From NCBI RefSeq assembly GCF_025685565.1, contig NZ_JAGSYE010000001.1, positions 186,001 through 250,000 of the forward strand: 64,000 bases of DNA. Reading direction: 5' to 3'. Numbering within the stretch: the first letter of the stretch is position 1; the number at the start of each line of letters is the position of its first letter. The position numbers and the translations under genes are program-made. This DNA is from Granulicella aggregans. GTDB taxonomy: Bacteria; Acidobacteriota; Terriglobia; Terriglobales; Acidobacteriaceae. This document shows, in pieces, positions 26,138 through 34,807 of the stretch. The notes beneath the pieces are model-generated. The model was not told the DNA's origin and made no database searches. It worked only from the letters and a program-made list of their open reading frames with translations.

Positions 26138-27415
26138 CTATGAGTTGGAGCCAGCAGCGTAGATGCGCAGAACATCTTTCACCTTGTCCACGATGAGCGA
26201 AGCTGGATCTTCTGCGATCTTCCCAGCTCGCGCACGCTCGTACTGCGTGGGAAGATAGAGGCTCAGGACGCTCTCGGGAATCTTTACAGCATCGAGGTTC
26301 GCTACGAGCTGCTTTACCGCGTTCGCGATCTCTGGGTAGTGCCAGTAGTACCGGACGCGATCGCTGTAGCTGAAGCGGCGCAGCAACGCCTGCTGCGCCG
26401 CGTCACCCGCGTAGTAGGGCCGCCAGGAGTCAGGATGCGCGAGCATCGTCTCGTCGATCACCGCGAGAAGATTTGATTGCTTGGTGGCCGTGACCAAAAG
26501 CGTCTCGATGGAAGCCAACGCATCGAACGCTTCGCGAAGCGCGAACGTCAGCGCGGGGCCGACCTTCAGAATCGCAAAGCCGTCTTGAACCAGTTCTCCA
26601 TAGGCGCTCGCAAACTGGTAGTCAGTCGAGTGCGCTTCGAAGACGATCGATGGAGCCTGGTCGCGACGCCATGCGATCAGGGCTTCGGCCTTCGAGTGCT
26701 TGTAGTGAACGACGCTATCGTGATCGAACTCCACTCCCGGCTGCACCACCATCGCGATCACGCGGTGCCATGCGGCATTGAGGCCTTTTTCAGCGAAGGC
26801 CGCGCGATGCACCTCAAGCGTATGTGCCGCAGCTTCGGGCGGCGTGATCTGTAGACCATCAAGCGAGCGCGTCGCTCCCCCTGGTGTTGGCACTTCGGTG
26901 CCGATCACGTAGACGGGCTTGTCTTGGCCAGCGGGAGCAGAGGCCTCCGCAGCGGCGCATAGCTTGACGCTACGGCTTGCGACCTCTTCGTCGCTGAGCG
27001 GCACGGGATCGCTCGCGCACGACATGCTCGCGTCGAGATGGATCTTGGTGAAGCCTGCGGCGGCGTATGCGGAGACCATGGCGACGGCGTGCCCCATCGC
27101 TTCGACTACGGGCAGGCTTTTCCATGGATTGGGGCCGAGGTGATCGCCGCCAAGAATGAGCTTGCTGAGATTAAGCCCGGCCTTGGTCACGATCTCTTCC
27201 GCGAAGATGCGGAAGTCCGCGGGCTTCATCCCCGTGTATCCGCCAAACTGGTTGACCTGGTTGCTGGTCGCTTCAATCAGCAGCAGAGTTCCCTGCTCTG
27301 CGGCAAGCTCAGCGGCAGCTCGCAGGACCAGCGGGTGTGCTGAGCAGACCGACGTGATGCCTGCCTGCTTGCCATCGGTTCCCTGCTTCAGGTGCTCCTG
27401 CAGTAGCGTCGACAT
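26138..27415 (-). CDS. agaZ: D-tagatose-1,6-bisphosphate aldolase subunit, AgaZ/GatZ/KbaZ family
   Basis: 425-residue TIM-barrel protein. Family segments include SVCSAHPLVLRAAAELA, IEATSNQVNQFGGYTGM, LGGDHLGPNPW, KIHLDASMSCA and VIGTEVPTPGGA. In the enteric aga and gat systems this subunit is needed for full activity of the class II tagatose-bisphosphate aldolase; no AgaY/GatY catalytic subunit gene is present here. It follows the agaS-like gene by 4 nt on the same strand. Its presence with AgaS, GH109 and an AgaR-like repressor is the main argument for a GalNAc/galactosamine catabolic cluster. Confidence 0.92.
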   Translation of the reverse strand: MSTLLQEHLKQGTDGKQAGITSVCSAHPLVLRAAAELAAEQGTLLLIEATSNQVNQFGGYTGMKPADFRIFAEEIVTKAGLNLSKLILGGDHLGPNPWKSLPVVEAMGHAVAMVSAYAAAGFTKIHLDASMSCASDPVPLSDEEVASRSVKLCAAAEASAPAGQDKPVYVIGTEVPTPGGATRSLDGLQITPPEAAAHTLEVHRAAFAEKGLNAAWHRVIAMVVQPGVEFDHDSVVHYKHSKAEALIAWRRDQAPSIVFEAHSTDYQFASAYGELVQDGFAILKVGPALTFALREAFDALASIETLLVTATKQSNLLAVIDETMLAHPDSWRPYYAGDAAQQALLRRFSYSDRVRYYWHYPEIANAVKQLVANLDAVKIPESVLSLYLPTQYERARAGKIAEDPASLIVDKVKDVLRIYAAGSNS

Positions 27416-27419
27416 ACTC

Positions 27420-28616
27420 TCAACGATAGATCGTGAAGTCGCTCACGACGCGGTTGATCACTCCTGCTGGACTTGGTGCGTCCGGACGAAGGCCGAAGGA
27501 GATGGACGAGTAAAGCCCGAGCAACTGGCCGAAGATCACATCGACGGGAGGACGGTAGGCATCGGGGAACGAGCCATCGATGCCGTTATAAATGTCGCAG
27601 AACGGCAACGCTTCAGCCTCGTTCGCATGGAGGCCAACGACCAAGCAAGTCGCAGTGATCTTCTTCTCGCGGATCTCACGGAGCAGGTCGATCTCATAGC
27701 GAAGTCGCGTGCGTTCGGACGAGAGAAAACAGATGAAGTCGGTGTCGGGATCAAGGGCTGCCATGGGGCCGTGGCGCAGGCCGAGTGAGGTCTGCCACAT
27801 GGTCTTGATCTTGCCACCCGACATCTCGAGGACCTTGAGCGATGCCTCCTGCGCTACAGCGGCGAGCGAGCCTGAGCCGATCATGCAGATGCGACGGCTC
27901 CCGCCGTTTGCGAGCTTCTTTGCGAGTTCGGCGGAATCCGCGAGGAATTTGTTCGCAGCCGCGATCATTCCTGCGAGGATGGGCTTGTACTCGGCGAAGG
28001 TCCACGCATGGGCGAGGCACTGGCCGAAGAGCACCATGTTGGTGAAGGAGCTGGTCATGGCGAGGCTGCGGTCGTTCACGGCGTCGTCGAGCACAGCGGT
28101 GAAGGCGTTGACGCGGTTCGCCGCAAGACCCGCCATGCGCGAGTTTGCGTTGCACGTGACGACGAGGTGCGAGATCTCCGGGTAGACCTCGAGCGCCTGT
28201 TCGAGCACATTGACGCCTTCGGGCGAATCGCCAGAGCGAGAGAACGAGATCCAGAGATAGCGCCGACCGGGGATGACATACTCAGACATGGTCGGCAGCA
28301 GGCTGGTGCTGGCGACGGCGGAGGTCTCACAGCCCCAGCGCTGACGCAGGAGCAGAGCGAGCGATTCGCCGATGTAGTCCGACGTTCCGGCGCCGATGAG
28401 CATCACGACCGGGCGAGCTTCGAGCGGACTGTTTACCCCGGCGTGCTCGAGAAATGCGATGATCTCACTGTGCCGAGACTCGAAGAGGGCTGCAGTTTTG
28501 GCCCAGGTCGCGGGCTGCTGGGCAATCTCTCGCGGCGTAAAAGCTAGTCCCCGTGACTCCTGCTCGGCAATCGGCAGTTCCAGCAAACTGGTCAGGGCAC
28601 TGGTTTGGGCACTCAC
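27420..28616 (-). CDS. agaS: AgaS-like SIS-domain aldose-ketose isomerase/deaminase
   Basis: 398-residue cytoplasmic protein with two SIS domains (about 65-200, GAGTSDYIGESLALLLRQRW and ISFSRSGDSPEG; and about 225-380, GSGSLAAVAQEASLKVLEMSGG). AgaS converts galactosamine-6-phosphate to tagatose-6-phosphate in the GalNAc pathway. The GTG start at 28616 has GGAGG 9 nt upstream; the longer frame to 28637 is not needed. It is the first gene of agaS-agaZ and is divergent from the PfkB kinase gene with only 77 bp between them, which hold a candidate AgaR operator. Confidence 0.92.
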   Translation of the reverse strand: MSAQTSALTSLLELPIAEQESRGLAFTPREIAQQPATWAKTAALFESRHSEIIAFLEHAGVNSPLEARPVVMLIGAGTSDYIGESLALLLRQRWGCETSAVASTSLLPTMSEYVIPGRRYLWISFSRSGDSPEGVNVLEQALEVYPEISHLVVTCNANSRMAGLAANRVNAFTAVLDDAVNDRSLAMTSSFTNMVLFGQCLAHAWTFAEYKPILAGMIAAANKFLADSAELAKKLANGGSRRICMIGSGSLAAVAQEASLKVLEMSGGKIKTMWQTSLGLRHGPMAALDPDTDFICFLSSERTRLRYEIDLLREIREKKITATCLVVGLHANEAEALPFCDIYNGIDGSFPDAYRPPVDVIFGQLLGLYSSISFGLRPDAPSPAGVINRVVSDFTIYR

Positions 28617-28644
28617 GCGATGCAACCTCCAAAACACTCAAATA

Positions 28645-28660
28645 GAAAAGTAAATGAAAC
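28645..28660 (-). promoter_or_regulatory. Candidate AgaR operator 2
   Basis: On the minus strand this reads GTTTCATTTACTTTTC; compare CTTTCATTTTCCTTCG at 22712. It lies 29 bp upstream of agaS and about 34 bp from the kinase start, in an A-rich divergent region. Confidence 0.45.
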
Positions 28661-28693
28661 AAAACACAAAAAATAGTAACATGAAATCCGATT

Positions 28694-29665
28694 ATGAAAG
28701 CACAAACAACGCCTGAAGTTTCTCAGTCCGGTCGCCGGTTCGATGTCACCATTGCGGGCGAGATCAACCTCGACCTGATCCTCTACGGCCTGCCGCAGGA
28801 GATGCCGGTGGAGCGCGAACTGCTTGCGTCGAAGTTCCAGGTGACACTGGGAAGCTCCTCGGCGATTGTCGCGCACAATCTCGCGGCGCTCGGCATGAAG
28901 GTGGGCTTCGTGACACGCATTGGCCCGGATGATTTCGGCAAGCTCGCGCTGGAGCGGCTGGCGGAGAGCGGCGTCGACCTCTCGCATGTGCAATCCGGAG
29001 TCGGAACTTCAGGGACTGGCGTGACGATTCTGCTGCCGCATGAACGCGAGCGGCATATGTTCACGTATCTGGGTACGATTGCGGAGCTGACGACGGAGTC
29101 GCTGCCGCTCGAATATCTGGAAGACTCGCGGCACTTCCATCTCTCGTCGCTGTATCTGCAGCGTGGCTTGCAGCCGGGGCTGGTGGCGCTGCTGCGGCAT
29201 TTGAAGGCTGCGGGAATGACGATCTCGCTGGATACGAACGACGATCCGGATGGGACTTGGGGCGGCATCCTCAACGATATTCTGGAGTTGGTCGACGTGC
29301 TTCTGCCCAGTGAAGGCGAGCTGATGCGGATGACGGAGACTTCGAGCCTCGATGAGGCTCTCGATGTGATGGGCAAGCGGGTTCCGCTGATCGTGGTGAA
29401 GTGCGGGGCACGTGGGGCGCTTGTCTACCAGAACGGCGAGAGCCATGTGGTGCCGGGGCTTTCGGTCGTTCCGGTCGATACTATCGGCGCGGGGGACAGC
29501 TTCAACGCGGGCTTCCTCAGCGCGTATCTTCGCGGCGCAACGCCGGTGGAGGCTGCGCGGATGGGGAATGTGACCGGCGCGCTTTCGACGCAGGGTGCGG
29601 GTGGGACCGAGGCGTTTCGAAATGCCGGGTTGCGGGAGGGGTTTCTGAGGAAGTATCGAGGGTAA
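28694..29665 (+). CDS. PfkB-family sugar kinase
   Basis: 323-residue ribokinase-fold kinase. The N-terminal GEINLDLILYGLP, the substrate region LGSSSAIVAHNLAALG, and the C-terminal anion-hole motif DTIGAGDSFNAGFLSAYLRG (catalytic Asp) are visible. In this context it is likely a tagatose-6-phosphate or galactosamine/GalNAc kinase, but the sequence alone does not fix the substrate. No clear ribosome site precedes the ATG; the leader is A-rich. It is divergent from agaS and may share its operator. Confidence 0.87.
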   Translation: MKAQTTPEVSQSGRRFDVTIAGEINLDLILYGLPQEMPVERELLASKFQVTLGSSSAIVAHNLAALGMKVGFVTRIGPDDFGKLALERLAESGVDLSHVQSGVGTSGTGVTILLPHERERHMFTYLGTIAELTTESLPLEYLEDSRHFHLSSLYLQRGLQPGLVALLRHLKAAGMTISLDTNDDPDGTWGGILNDILELVDVLLPSEGELMRMTETSSLDEALDVMGKRVPLIVVKCGARGALVYQNGESHVVPGLSVVPVDTIGAGDSFNAGFLSAYLRGATPVEAARMGNVTGALSTQGAGGTEAFRNAGLREGFLRKYRG

Positions 29666-29866
29666 GGGGCCAGCTCGAGGATGTTAGAGAATTCGCTGGA
29701 TCGTTGTTTAGCGGGCGGATTGATGAAGAGAGGGCGACTTCCCGGCGTAATGAGCGGGCTATAAGCGCCCACATAACTTCGGACTTTCAGTCATGGAATC
29801 AGGAGTCTCTGGTATGGGCTGATTTTTTCCTGGGGCCTACCTTTGAGTTTGAAGGACATCGCGAAG

Positions 29867-30685
29867 ATGCCTACAAACAAAGGGGTTCCAAGAAAGATGA
29901 AACTGTTTATCGCTGCTCTCGCCTCATCTATGCTCGCTTGTGGCCCAAATGCCAGGGCTGCACAAAAGCCGACCATAGTGCTCGTCCACGGTGCTTTCGA
30001 AGATTCGCAGATTTGGGGTCACGTGTCGGCGAAGCTGGAATCGGACGGCTACAAGGTCGTGGCTGTCAATCTGCCGGGACGTCCGGGCAACCCGATGGCT
30101 CCTGACAAGGTCAGTCTCGATCTGTATCGGGACACCGTCGTTAAGGCGCTTGGGACCACAAAAGGCCCTGCGGTGGTTGTAGGCCATAGCTTCGGCGGCA
30201 TTGTTATCTCAGCTGTTGCTGAACAAGCGCCGAAGAAGGTCAAGACGCTGGTCTACCTGGCCGCTTACCTGCCGCAAGATGGGGATTCGTTGGTTTCGAT
30301 GGCACAGAAAGATGCCGATGCCAAGATCGGTCCGCATCTGCAGATTCAGAAGGAAAAAGGAATCGCCTCCATTGAGTATTCTGCACGCGCTGACCTTTTT
30401 GCGAACGGCGGTCCCGAGGAGCTGCGCAAGGCAATTCCCGACCTGATTCTGGATGAGCCCCTGGCACCGCTGGCTACGCCTGTGAAGGTCACGGCCGCGA
30501 GGTTTGGCAAAGTGGACAAGGTCTATATCCACACAGCTCTCGATCAGGTGATCAGCCCCGCGTTTCAGGCGCAGATGGTGACCGCCACTCCGGTACGGGC
30601 GGAGTACACCCTCCAGACGGGGCACACCCCCTTCCTCACCGATCCTGATGGCCTGGCTGAAGATATCGAGAAGGCCGCCCAGTAA
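29867..30685 (+). CDS. Alpha/beta hydrolase (EstC-like), probably exported
   Basis: Esterase-type hydrolase of about 272 residues. The strand VLVHGAFEDSQIW forms the oxyanion region, VVGHSFGG holds the nucleophilic Ser, Asp in HTALDQVISP and His in LQTGHTPFL complete the triad. The N-terminus contains a signal-like stretch (MKLFIAALASSMLACGPNARA) beginning at 29897, so the true start may be ATG 29867 (AAGGA, 10 nt) or 29897; a longer TTG start at 29843 is less likely. A Cys in the signal could make it a lipoprotein. It resembles salicylate/pyrethroid esterases; the substrate is unknown. It ends at a hairpin with T-tract. The 200-bp gap before it holds nothing I can name. Confidence 0.82.
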   Translation: MPTNKGVPRKMKLFIAALASSMLACGPNARAAQKPTIVLVHGAFEDSQIWGHVSAKLESDGYKVVAVNLPGRPGNPMAPDKVSLDLYRDTVVKALGTTKGPAVVVGHSFGGIVISAVAEQAPKKVKTLVYLAAYLPQDGDSLVSMAQKDADAKIGPHLQIQKEKGIASIEYSARADLFANGGPEELRKAIPDLILDEPLAPLATPVKVTAARFGKVDKVYIHTALDQVISPAFQAQMVTATPVRAEYTLQTGHTPFLTDPDGLAEDIEKAAQ

Positions 30686-30720
30686 CAAGGCCTGTCGATC
30701 AAACGCGGACTAGGAGAATC

Positions 30721-30761
30721 ACGGCAGGTGGCGTTTTCATAGCGCTGCCTGCCGTTTTTTT
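30721..30761 (+). terminator. Intrinsic terminator of the hydrolase gene
   Basis: Arms ACGGCAGGTGGCG (30721-30733) and CGCTGCCTGCCGT (30743-30755) pair with two wobble or mismatch positions and run into seven T. The stem spans the stop codon of the convergent AraC gene. Confidence 0.85.
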
Positions 30762-31708
30762 GCTTCGCTTGGGGCATACCCGAAGTTCGCTTTAAATGCC
30801 CGGCTGAATGCCGCGTCCGAAGCATACCCGCATCTGTATGCGACTTCCGTCACCTTCAAGTTGCTGCTGCGGAGCAGGTCGACTGCCAGAGTGAGACGCC
30901 ATTGAGCCAGATATCGGAGTGGCGATTTTCCGACGGCCTTTGTGAAACGTTCCGCAAAGATAGAGCGTGACATGCCTGCGATTTTGGCGAAGGCTCCAAC
31001 GGTCCAGCGGCGGAAGGGATCGGCGTGCATGGCGTTCAGGACGCGCCCGATGCTCTCTTCCCCCAAGCCTCCGAGCCATCCCATACGATTTACTTCGGTA
31101 GCTGCCCAGCTGCGTAGAGTGCGAATCACCAACAGGTCAATCAGGCGGGAGATCATCAGGGACGAGCCCGGGTCCGGTTGTTGTGCCTCTGAAACAAGGA
31201 AATTCGAGATTGCTTCGAGCCAGCGGGGAGAGCCGGCGTCCCCACACGGGATATGGATGATGGGCGGCAGAGCCGACATGACTGCGGGCAGAGGGCTGCC
31301 TTCAAAAGTAAAAAAGCCACTGATTGTTTGGGTAACGTTGCTATCTCCGCCGTGGCTTAAGACAAGCTTCTCGCGATCGAAGTACTTCGCGGCGACGACT
31401 TCGATCTTTTCAGCAGGTGAGCCCAGGACGTCAGTAAGGACATGGCCTCTTCCTAGAGGTAATAGGACTAAATCCCCTTCAGAGACTCGTGTCGGCTTTC
31501 CATCGGTCGGAACCACCCACGCACTCCCTTTCCTGACGAAGTGAAAGTGGGCCGCTCCGGGCTGGAATTCGAGACCCCATGGCTCGCCGAGGAATGCGGT
31601 ATACACCAACTCCCCGCGTAGACGAATCAGGGTTAGCACCTCTGAGAGCACGTCAATGCGTGCTGCCGACATGCCGAAATCCTGCGCCTTTCCGGAGGAG
31701 ACAGTCAT
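30737..31708 (-). CDS. AraC-family regulator with cupin-type sensor domain
   Basis: 323-residue regulator. The N-terminal cupin_6-type domain (about 15-180; LRGELVYTAFLGEPWGLEF, GDLVLLPLGRGHVL) precedes two helix-turn-helix motifs (about 225-320; WTVGAFAKIAGMSRSIFAERF, SNLKVTEVAYRCGYASDAAFSRAF). ATG at 31672 (AGGA, 8 nt) is an attractive shorter start because family members begin near there. It is convergent with the hydrolase, a common pairing where such regulators control a nearby oxidoreductase or hydrolase; the target is not proven. Confidence 0.88.
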   Translation of the reverse strand: MTVSSGKAQDFGMSAARIDVLSEVLTLIRLRGELVYTAFLGEPWGLEFQPGAAHFHFVRKGSAWVVPTDGKPTRVSEGDLVLLPLGRGHVLTDVLGSPAEKIEVVAAKYFDREKLVLSHGGDSNVTQTISGFFTFEGSPLPAVMSALPPIIHIPCGDAGSPRWLEAISNFLVSEAQQPDPGSSLMISRLIDLLVIRTLRSWAATEVNRMGWLGGLGEESIGRVLNAMHADPFRRWTVGAFAKIAGMSRSIFAERFTKAVGKSPLRYLAQWRLTLAVDLLRSSNLKVTEVAYRCGYASDAAFSRAFKANFGYAPSEAKKRQAAL

Positions 31709-31804
31709 AGTCTGTAATCCAGATTTTATCCTTGGGTGGCGTGTCCCTATCGGGCGGTAAGGCCACCTGATACGGGCACCCGGTTTGGGCTGATAGTCCT
31801 GTCC

Positions 31805-32878
31805 TTACCGCAGTCTGGGCAGGAGCTTTAGGGCGTTGTCGCGATAGACCTTCTTCAGGACGTCGTCTGGCAGGAAGAGGCCGTAGATGTTCCAGCGGCC
31901 CTGGCGAGAGGCGTGGGAAGGGTATTCGAAGTACTCGTCGTCGGTTTCGAGGAAGCGGTAGTAGAGGCGGTACATTTCCACATCAGGCAGCAGATCGGTT
32001 CCGAAGAGGATGCGGTCGGCGTACTTCAGGAAGAGCTTGCGTGCGGTATAGGGCTGGCGACCGAGTTCGGGTGTGCGGGCGCTGAAGTCGATGAGCAGGT
32101 TCGGCATCGCGTCAAGTTGCTCTTCTAAATAGCCAAGATCTTCACCGGATTCCGCGCAGTGCGCGCCGACGAAGGTTGTGGAGGGATGCCGCGCGATGAC
32201 GCGGTTCCGCTGTTCAAGGAGCTCGCGCTTGGTGACAGGGACATCGCTGAAGCCCCAGTCGGGGTGCGCGGCCAGTTCTTCGTAGCGCTCGTTGAACTGG
32301 TCGATCGGCGAGAAGAAGGCAGTTGGGTCGGAGGTGTGGAACATCACGGGCAAGTTCCATTTACCGCAGGCCTCGAAGATGGGGGCGAAGCGTTCGTCGT
32401 CGATGCGCAGCAGGGCTCCGTCGGTGCCGCGCAGGGTGAGACCGAGGTCTTTCCAGAACTTGATGCCGACGATGCCGTGGTCGATCTGGCGCTGCAAGCG
32501 GTCGAGTGTGACCTGGACGAAGTCCGGGCGATCCACGCCGCTCCAGTCCATCCAGCCGATGGTCGAAAATCGCTCCGGCGAGGCGCTATGATACTTGTCG
32601 ATCATCGCCAGCGCTTTTTCTCCAACCTGCATGGTTATGTTCACCAGATGCTCAATTCCGCACGCATCCATGATCGCGAGGACGTCCTTGGGCTCCATGG
32701 AATCGAGGTGATTGTGATAGTCGATTACCGGGAACTTTGGCCGTTCCACGATCTGCGGCTTGCGCTGTAGAGTGGAACGAGGGTGGAAGTCGCTGAGGCG
32801 CAGGTCGACCTCGGCGGTGGCGCTCACCATGTCTACAAACTTGTCAGATTTAGCCGGTGAAGCGTCCTGTAAAGCCAT
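31805..32878 (-). CDS. Amidohydrolase family 2 (TIM-barrel metal-dependent hydrolase)
   Basis: 357-residue enzyme. Metal ligands are visible as DYHNHL near the N-terminus, His in VMFHTSDP, His in VGAHCAES and Asp in LFGTDLLPD. Members act on lactones, decarboxylate aromatic acids or hydrolyse sugar lactones. The divergent MFS sugar transporter suggests a sugar-derived substrate, but this is inference. ATG at 32878 has AGGTGG 6 nt upstream. Two features are unusual: the long N-terminal extension (about 45 residues before the barrel) and the C-terminal segment FLETDDEYFEYPS, typical of a specific uncharacterised subgroup. Confidence 0.83.
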   Translation of the reverse strand: MALQDASPAKSDKFVDMVSATAEVDLRLSDFHPRSTLQRKPQIVERPKFPVIDYHNHLDSMEPKDVLAIMDACGIEHLVNITMQVGEKALAMIDKYHSASPERFSTIGWMDWSGVDRPDFVQVTLDRLQRQIDHGIVGIKFWKDLGLTLRGTDGALLRIDDERFAPIFEACGKWNLPVMFHTSDPTAFFSPIDQFNERYEELAAHPDWGFSDVPVTKRELLEQRNRVIARHPSTTFVGAHCAESGEDLGYLEEQLDAMPNLLIDFSARTPELGRQPYTARKLFLKYADRILFGTDLLPDVEMYRLYYRFLETDDEYFEYPSHASRQGRWNIYGLFLPDDVLKKVYRDNALKLLPRLR

Positions 32879-32995
32879 GCAGCCACCTCGAATCGATTGA
32901 TATCTTTTGGTTACGTTTACTTTCGCTTTACACTACAGCCGCTCGGCGGTTCGCGTCAAAGCAGTAGCATCCCACTTCAGCTTCTCAAGGATTCC

Positions 32996-34690
32996 ATGAC
33001 CGAAGGCAAGTCCGCTCTCTCCACTCCCGCTTTCTACAGCAAGTTTCTGCTCTGTATCGCCGGATTGGGCGGTCTGCTCTATGGCATCGACGTGGGCATC
33101 AGCTCTGCGGCGCTGCTCTACCTGAGCAAGACGGTGGATCTTACCGTCAGCCAGACTTCGATCATCGTTGCGGCCGTATTTGGCGGCAGCACCATCTCTT
33201 CGCTCATCGCGGGCTTCTTCGCGGACTGGGTAGGCCGTAAGAAGATGGTCATCATCAGCGGTCTGCTCTTTGTACTCAGTGTCGCGATCATCGTCTCTTC
33301 GCATGGCTTTGCCACATTGCTGATTGGCCGCTTGCTGCAAGGGCTTAGTGGCGGCGTGATCGCGGTTGTGGTGCCTCTGTACCTTGCCGAGTGCCTTAGC
33401 GCGGGATCGCGTGGCAAGGGCTCAGGCATCTTCCAGTTCATGCTGACGTTCGGAATCGTAGCTGCGTCGTTGACTGGCTTGTACTACATTCACCAGGCGG
33501 AGGCAGCGATTGCGTTGGCGGGTGGAAACGCCGCATTGATTCGTGCGGCCCAAGACCACGCCTGGCGGAGTATGTTCCTTGCCGTCGTCTATCCTGGCGC
33601 AGCGTTTTTCCTTGGCGCATTCTTCCTGAGCGAGACGCCGCGCTGGCTGTTCCGTAAAGGACGCTTGGACGAGGCGAGTGCTGCGCTGCGGCGTGCCGTC
33701 TCCGCCGACGAGGCCGACCGTGAGATGCGCGAGATGCAGGAGCTCGCCCTCGAGGACAAGCAGCATGCCGTGGCGACATCGGGTTCAGGCTCGCTGCTGC
33801 AACGCAAGTATGTCTATCCGTTTCTGCTGGCGTGCGTCATCCTTACGCTGAACCAGACTACGGGCATCAACTCCGTCCTTGGCTACCTGCTGGTCATCCT
33901 GAAACAGGCGGGCATGACAGCGACCCACGCGGCGCAGGGCGATCTCACCGTGAAGGTGCTGAACTGCCTCATGACGATCGTTGGCGTCGCGCTGGTCGAC
34001 CGCAAGGGCCGCAAGTTTCTGCTCAGTCTGGGCACAGGCGGCATCGTGGTGGCGGTGCTTGGCGCGGCGTTCTTCTTCTATGCATTTGAGTCCCATCGCG
34101 TCGATATCAGCCAGCAGTTAAACACACGCATCCAGGGCAACACGTTGAACCTGAGCGCGAGCGATGTCAAAGCCTGGTCACCACAGGGTTCTGGCGCTAT
34201 GGGCTTGAGCATCCTCTACTCCTACGGCAGCGGCGACAAGCTCGCGACGCTGGTCAGCACCGACCTGGCACCGCTCGCCGTAGCGCCCGAGGCCGAGGCC
34301 GCAACCAAGCCGCTCATCATCCGTCACGCCTTTCTCAGCCGCATCCCCCCCGAGCGCACCGGATGGTTCGTCACCGCCTTCCTCGCGCTGTTTATTGCGA
34401 GCTACGCGGCTGGCCCCGGCGTTGTGGTGTGGCTTGCGCTCTCGGAGCTGATGCCTACTCGCATACGCTCCGCTGGCATGGGAATCGCGTTGCTGCTGAA
34501 TCAGGGCGCATCCACGTTGATCGCGGGCGTCTTCCTGCCTGCGGTCGCAAACTTTGGCTACTTCTCCATGTTCCTGTTCTGGGGTGGCTGCACGATGCTC
34601 TACTTCTGCACTGCCGTCTTCTTCCTGCCGGAGACCAAGGGCAAGACGCTTGAAGAGATTGAACGGACCTTTGACCCGGCGCGTGCTTGA
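32996..34690 (+). CDS. MFS sugar transporter (SP family) with a long internal insertion
   Basis: Inner-membrane sugar:H+ symporter-like protein of 564 residues. Family motifs: GLGGLLYGIDVGISSAALLY in helix 1, GFFADWVGRKKMV between helices 2 and 3, GRLLQGLSGGVIAVVVPLYL, PRWLFRKGR after helix 6, NQTTGINSVLGY in helix 7, and PETKGKTLEEIE at the C-terminus. The start ATG 32996 has AAGG 6-7 nt upstream; a frame extension to 32897 is unlikely. Residues about 363-452, between two late helices, form a hydrophilic insertion of about 90 residues that normal members (about 460-480 residues) lack. It is divergent from the amidohydrolase and followed by a porin. Confidence 0.9.
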   Translation: MTEGKSALSTPAFYSKFLLCIAGLGGLLYGIDVGISSAALLYLSKTVDLTVSQTSIIVAAVFGGSTISSLIAGFFADWVGRKKMVIISGLLFVLSVAIIVSSHGFATLLIGRLLQGLSGGVIAVVVPLYLAECLSAGSRGKGSGIFQFMLTFGIVAASLTGLYYIHQAEAAIALAGGNAALIRAAQDHAWRSMFLAVVYPGAAFFLGAFFLSETPRWLFRKGRLDEASAALRRAVSADEADREMREMQELALEDKQHAVATSGSGSLLQRKYVYPFLLACVILTLNQTTGINSVLGYLLVILKQAGMTATHAAQGDLTVKVLNCLMTIVGVALVDRKGRKFLLSLGTGGIVVAVLGAAFFFYAFESHRVDISQQLNTRIQGNTLNLSASDVKAWSPQGSGAMGLSILYSYGSGDKLATLVSTDLAPLAVAPEAEAATKPLIIRHAFLSRIPPERTGWFVTAFLALFIASYAAGPGVVVWLALSELMPTRIRSAGMGIALLLNQGASTLIAGVFLPAVANFGYFSMFLFWGGCTMLYFCTAVFFLPETKGKTLEEIERTFDPARA

Positions 34691-34807
34691 TTGGGGCGTG
34701 ATTTCGAATTTTGAACTGACGTGACAGGAAAAATTCTCGAACGTATGGCACGCTGATCTGTACGCGGCGAATCGACCATGTTGCGCCAACAGATGCGGAG
34801 GCCAGAG

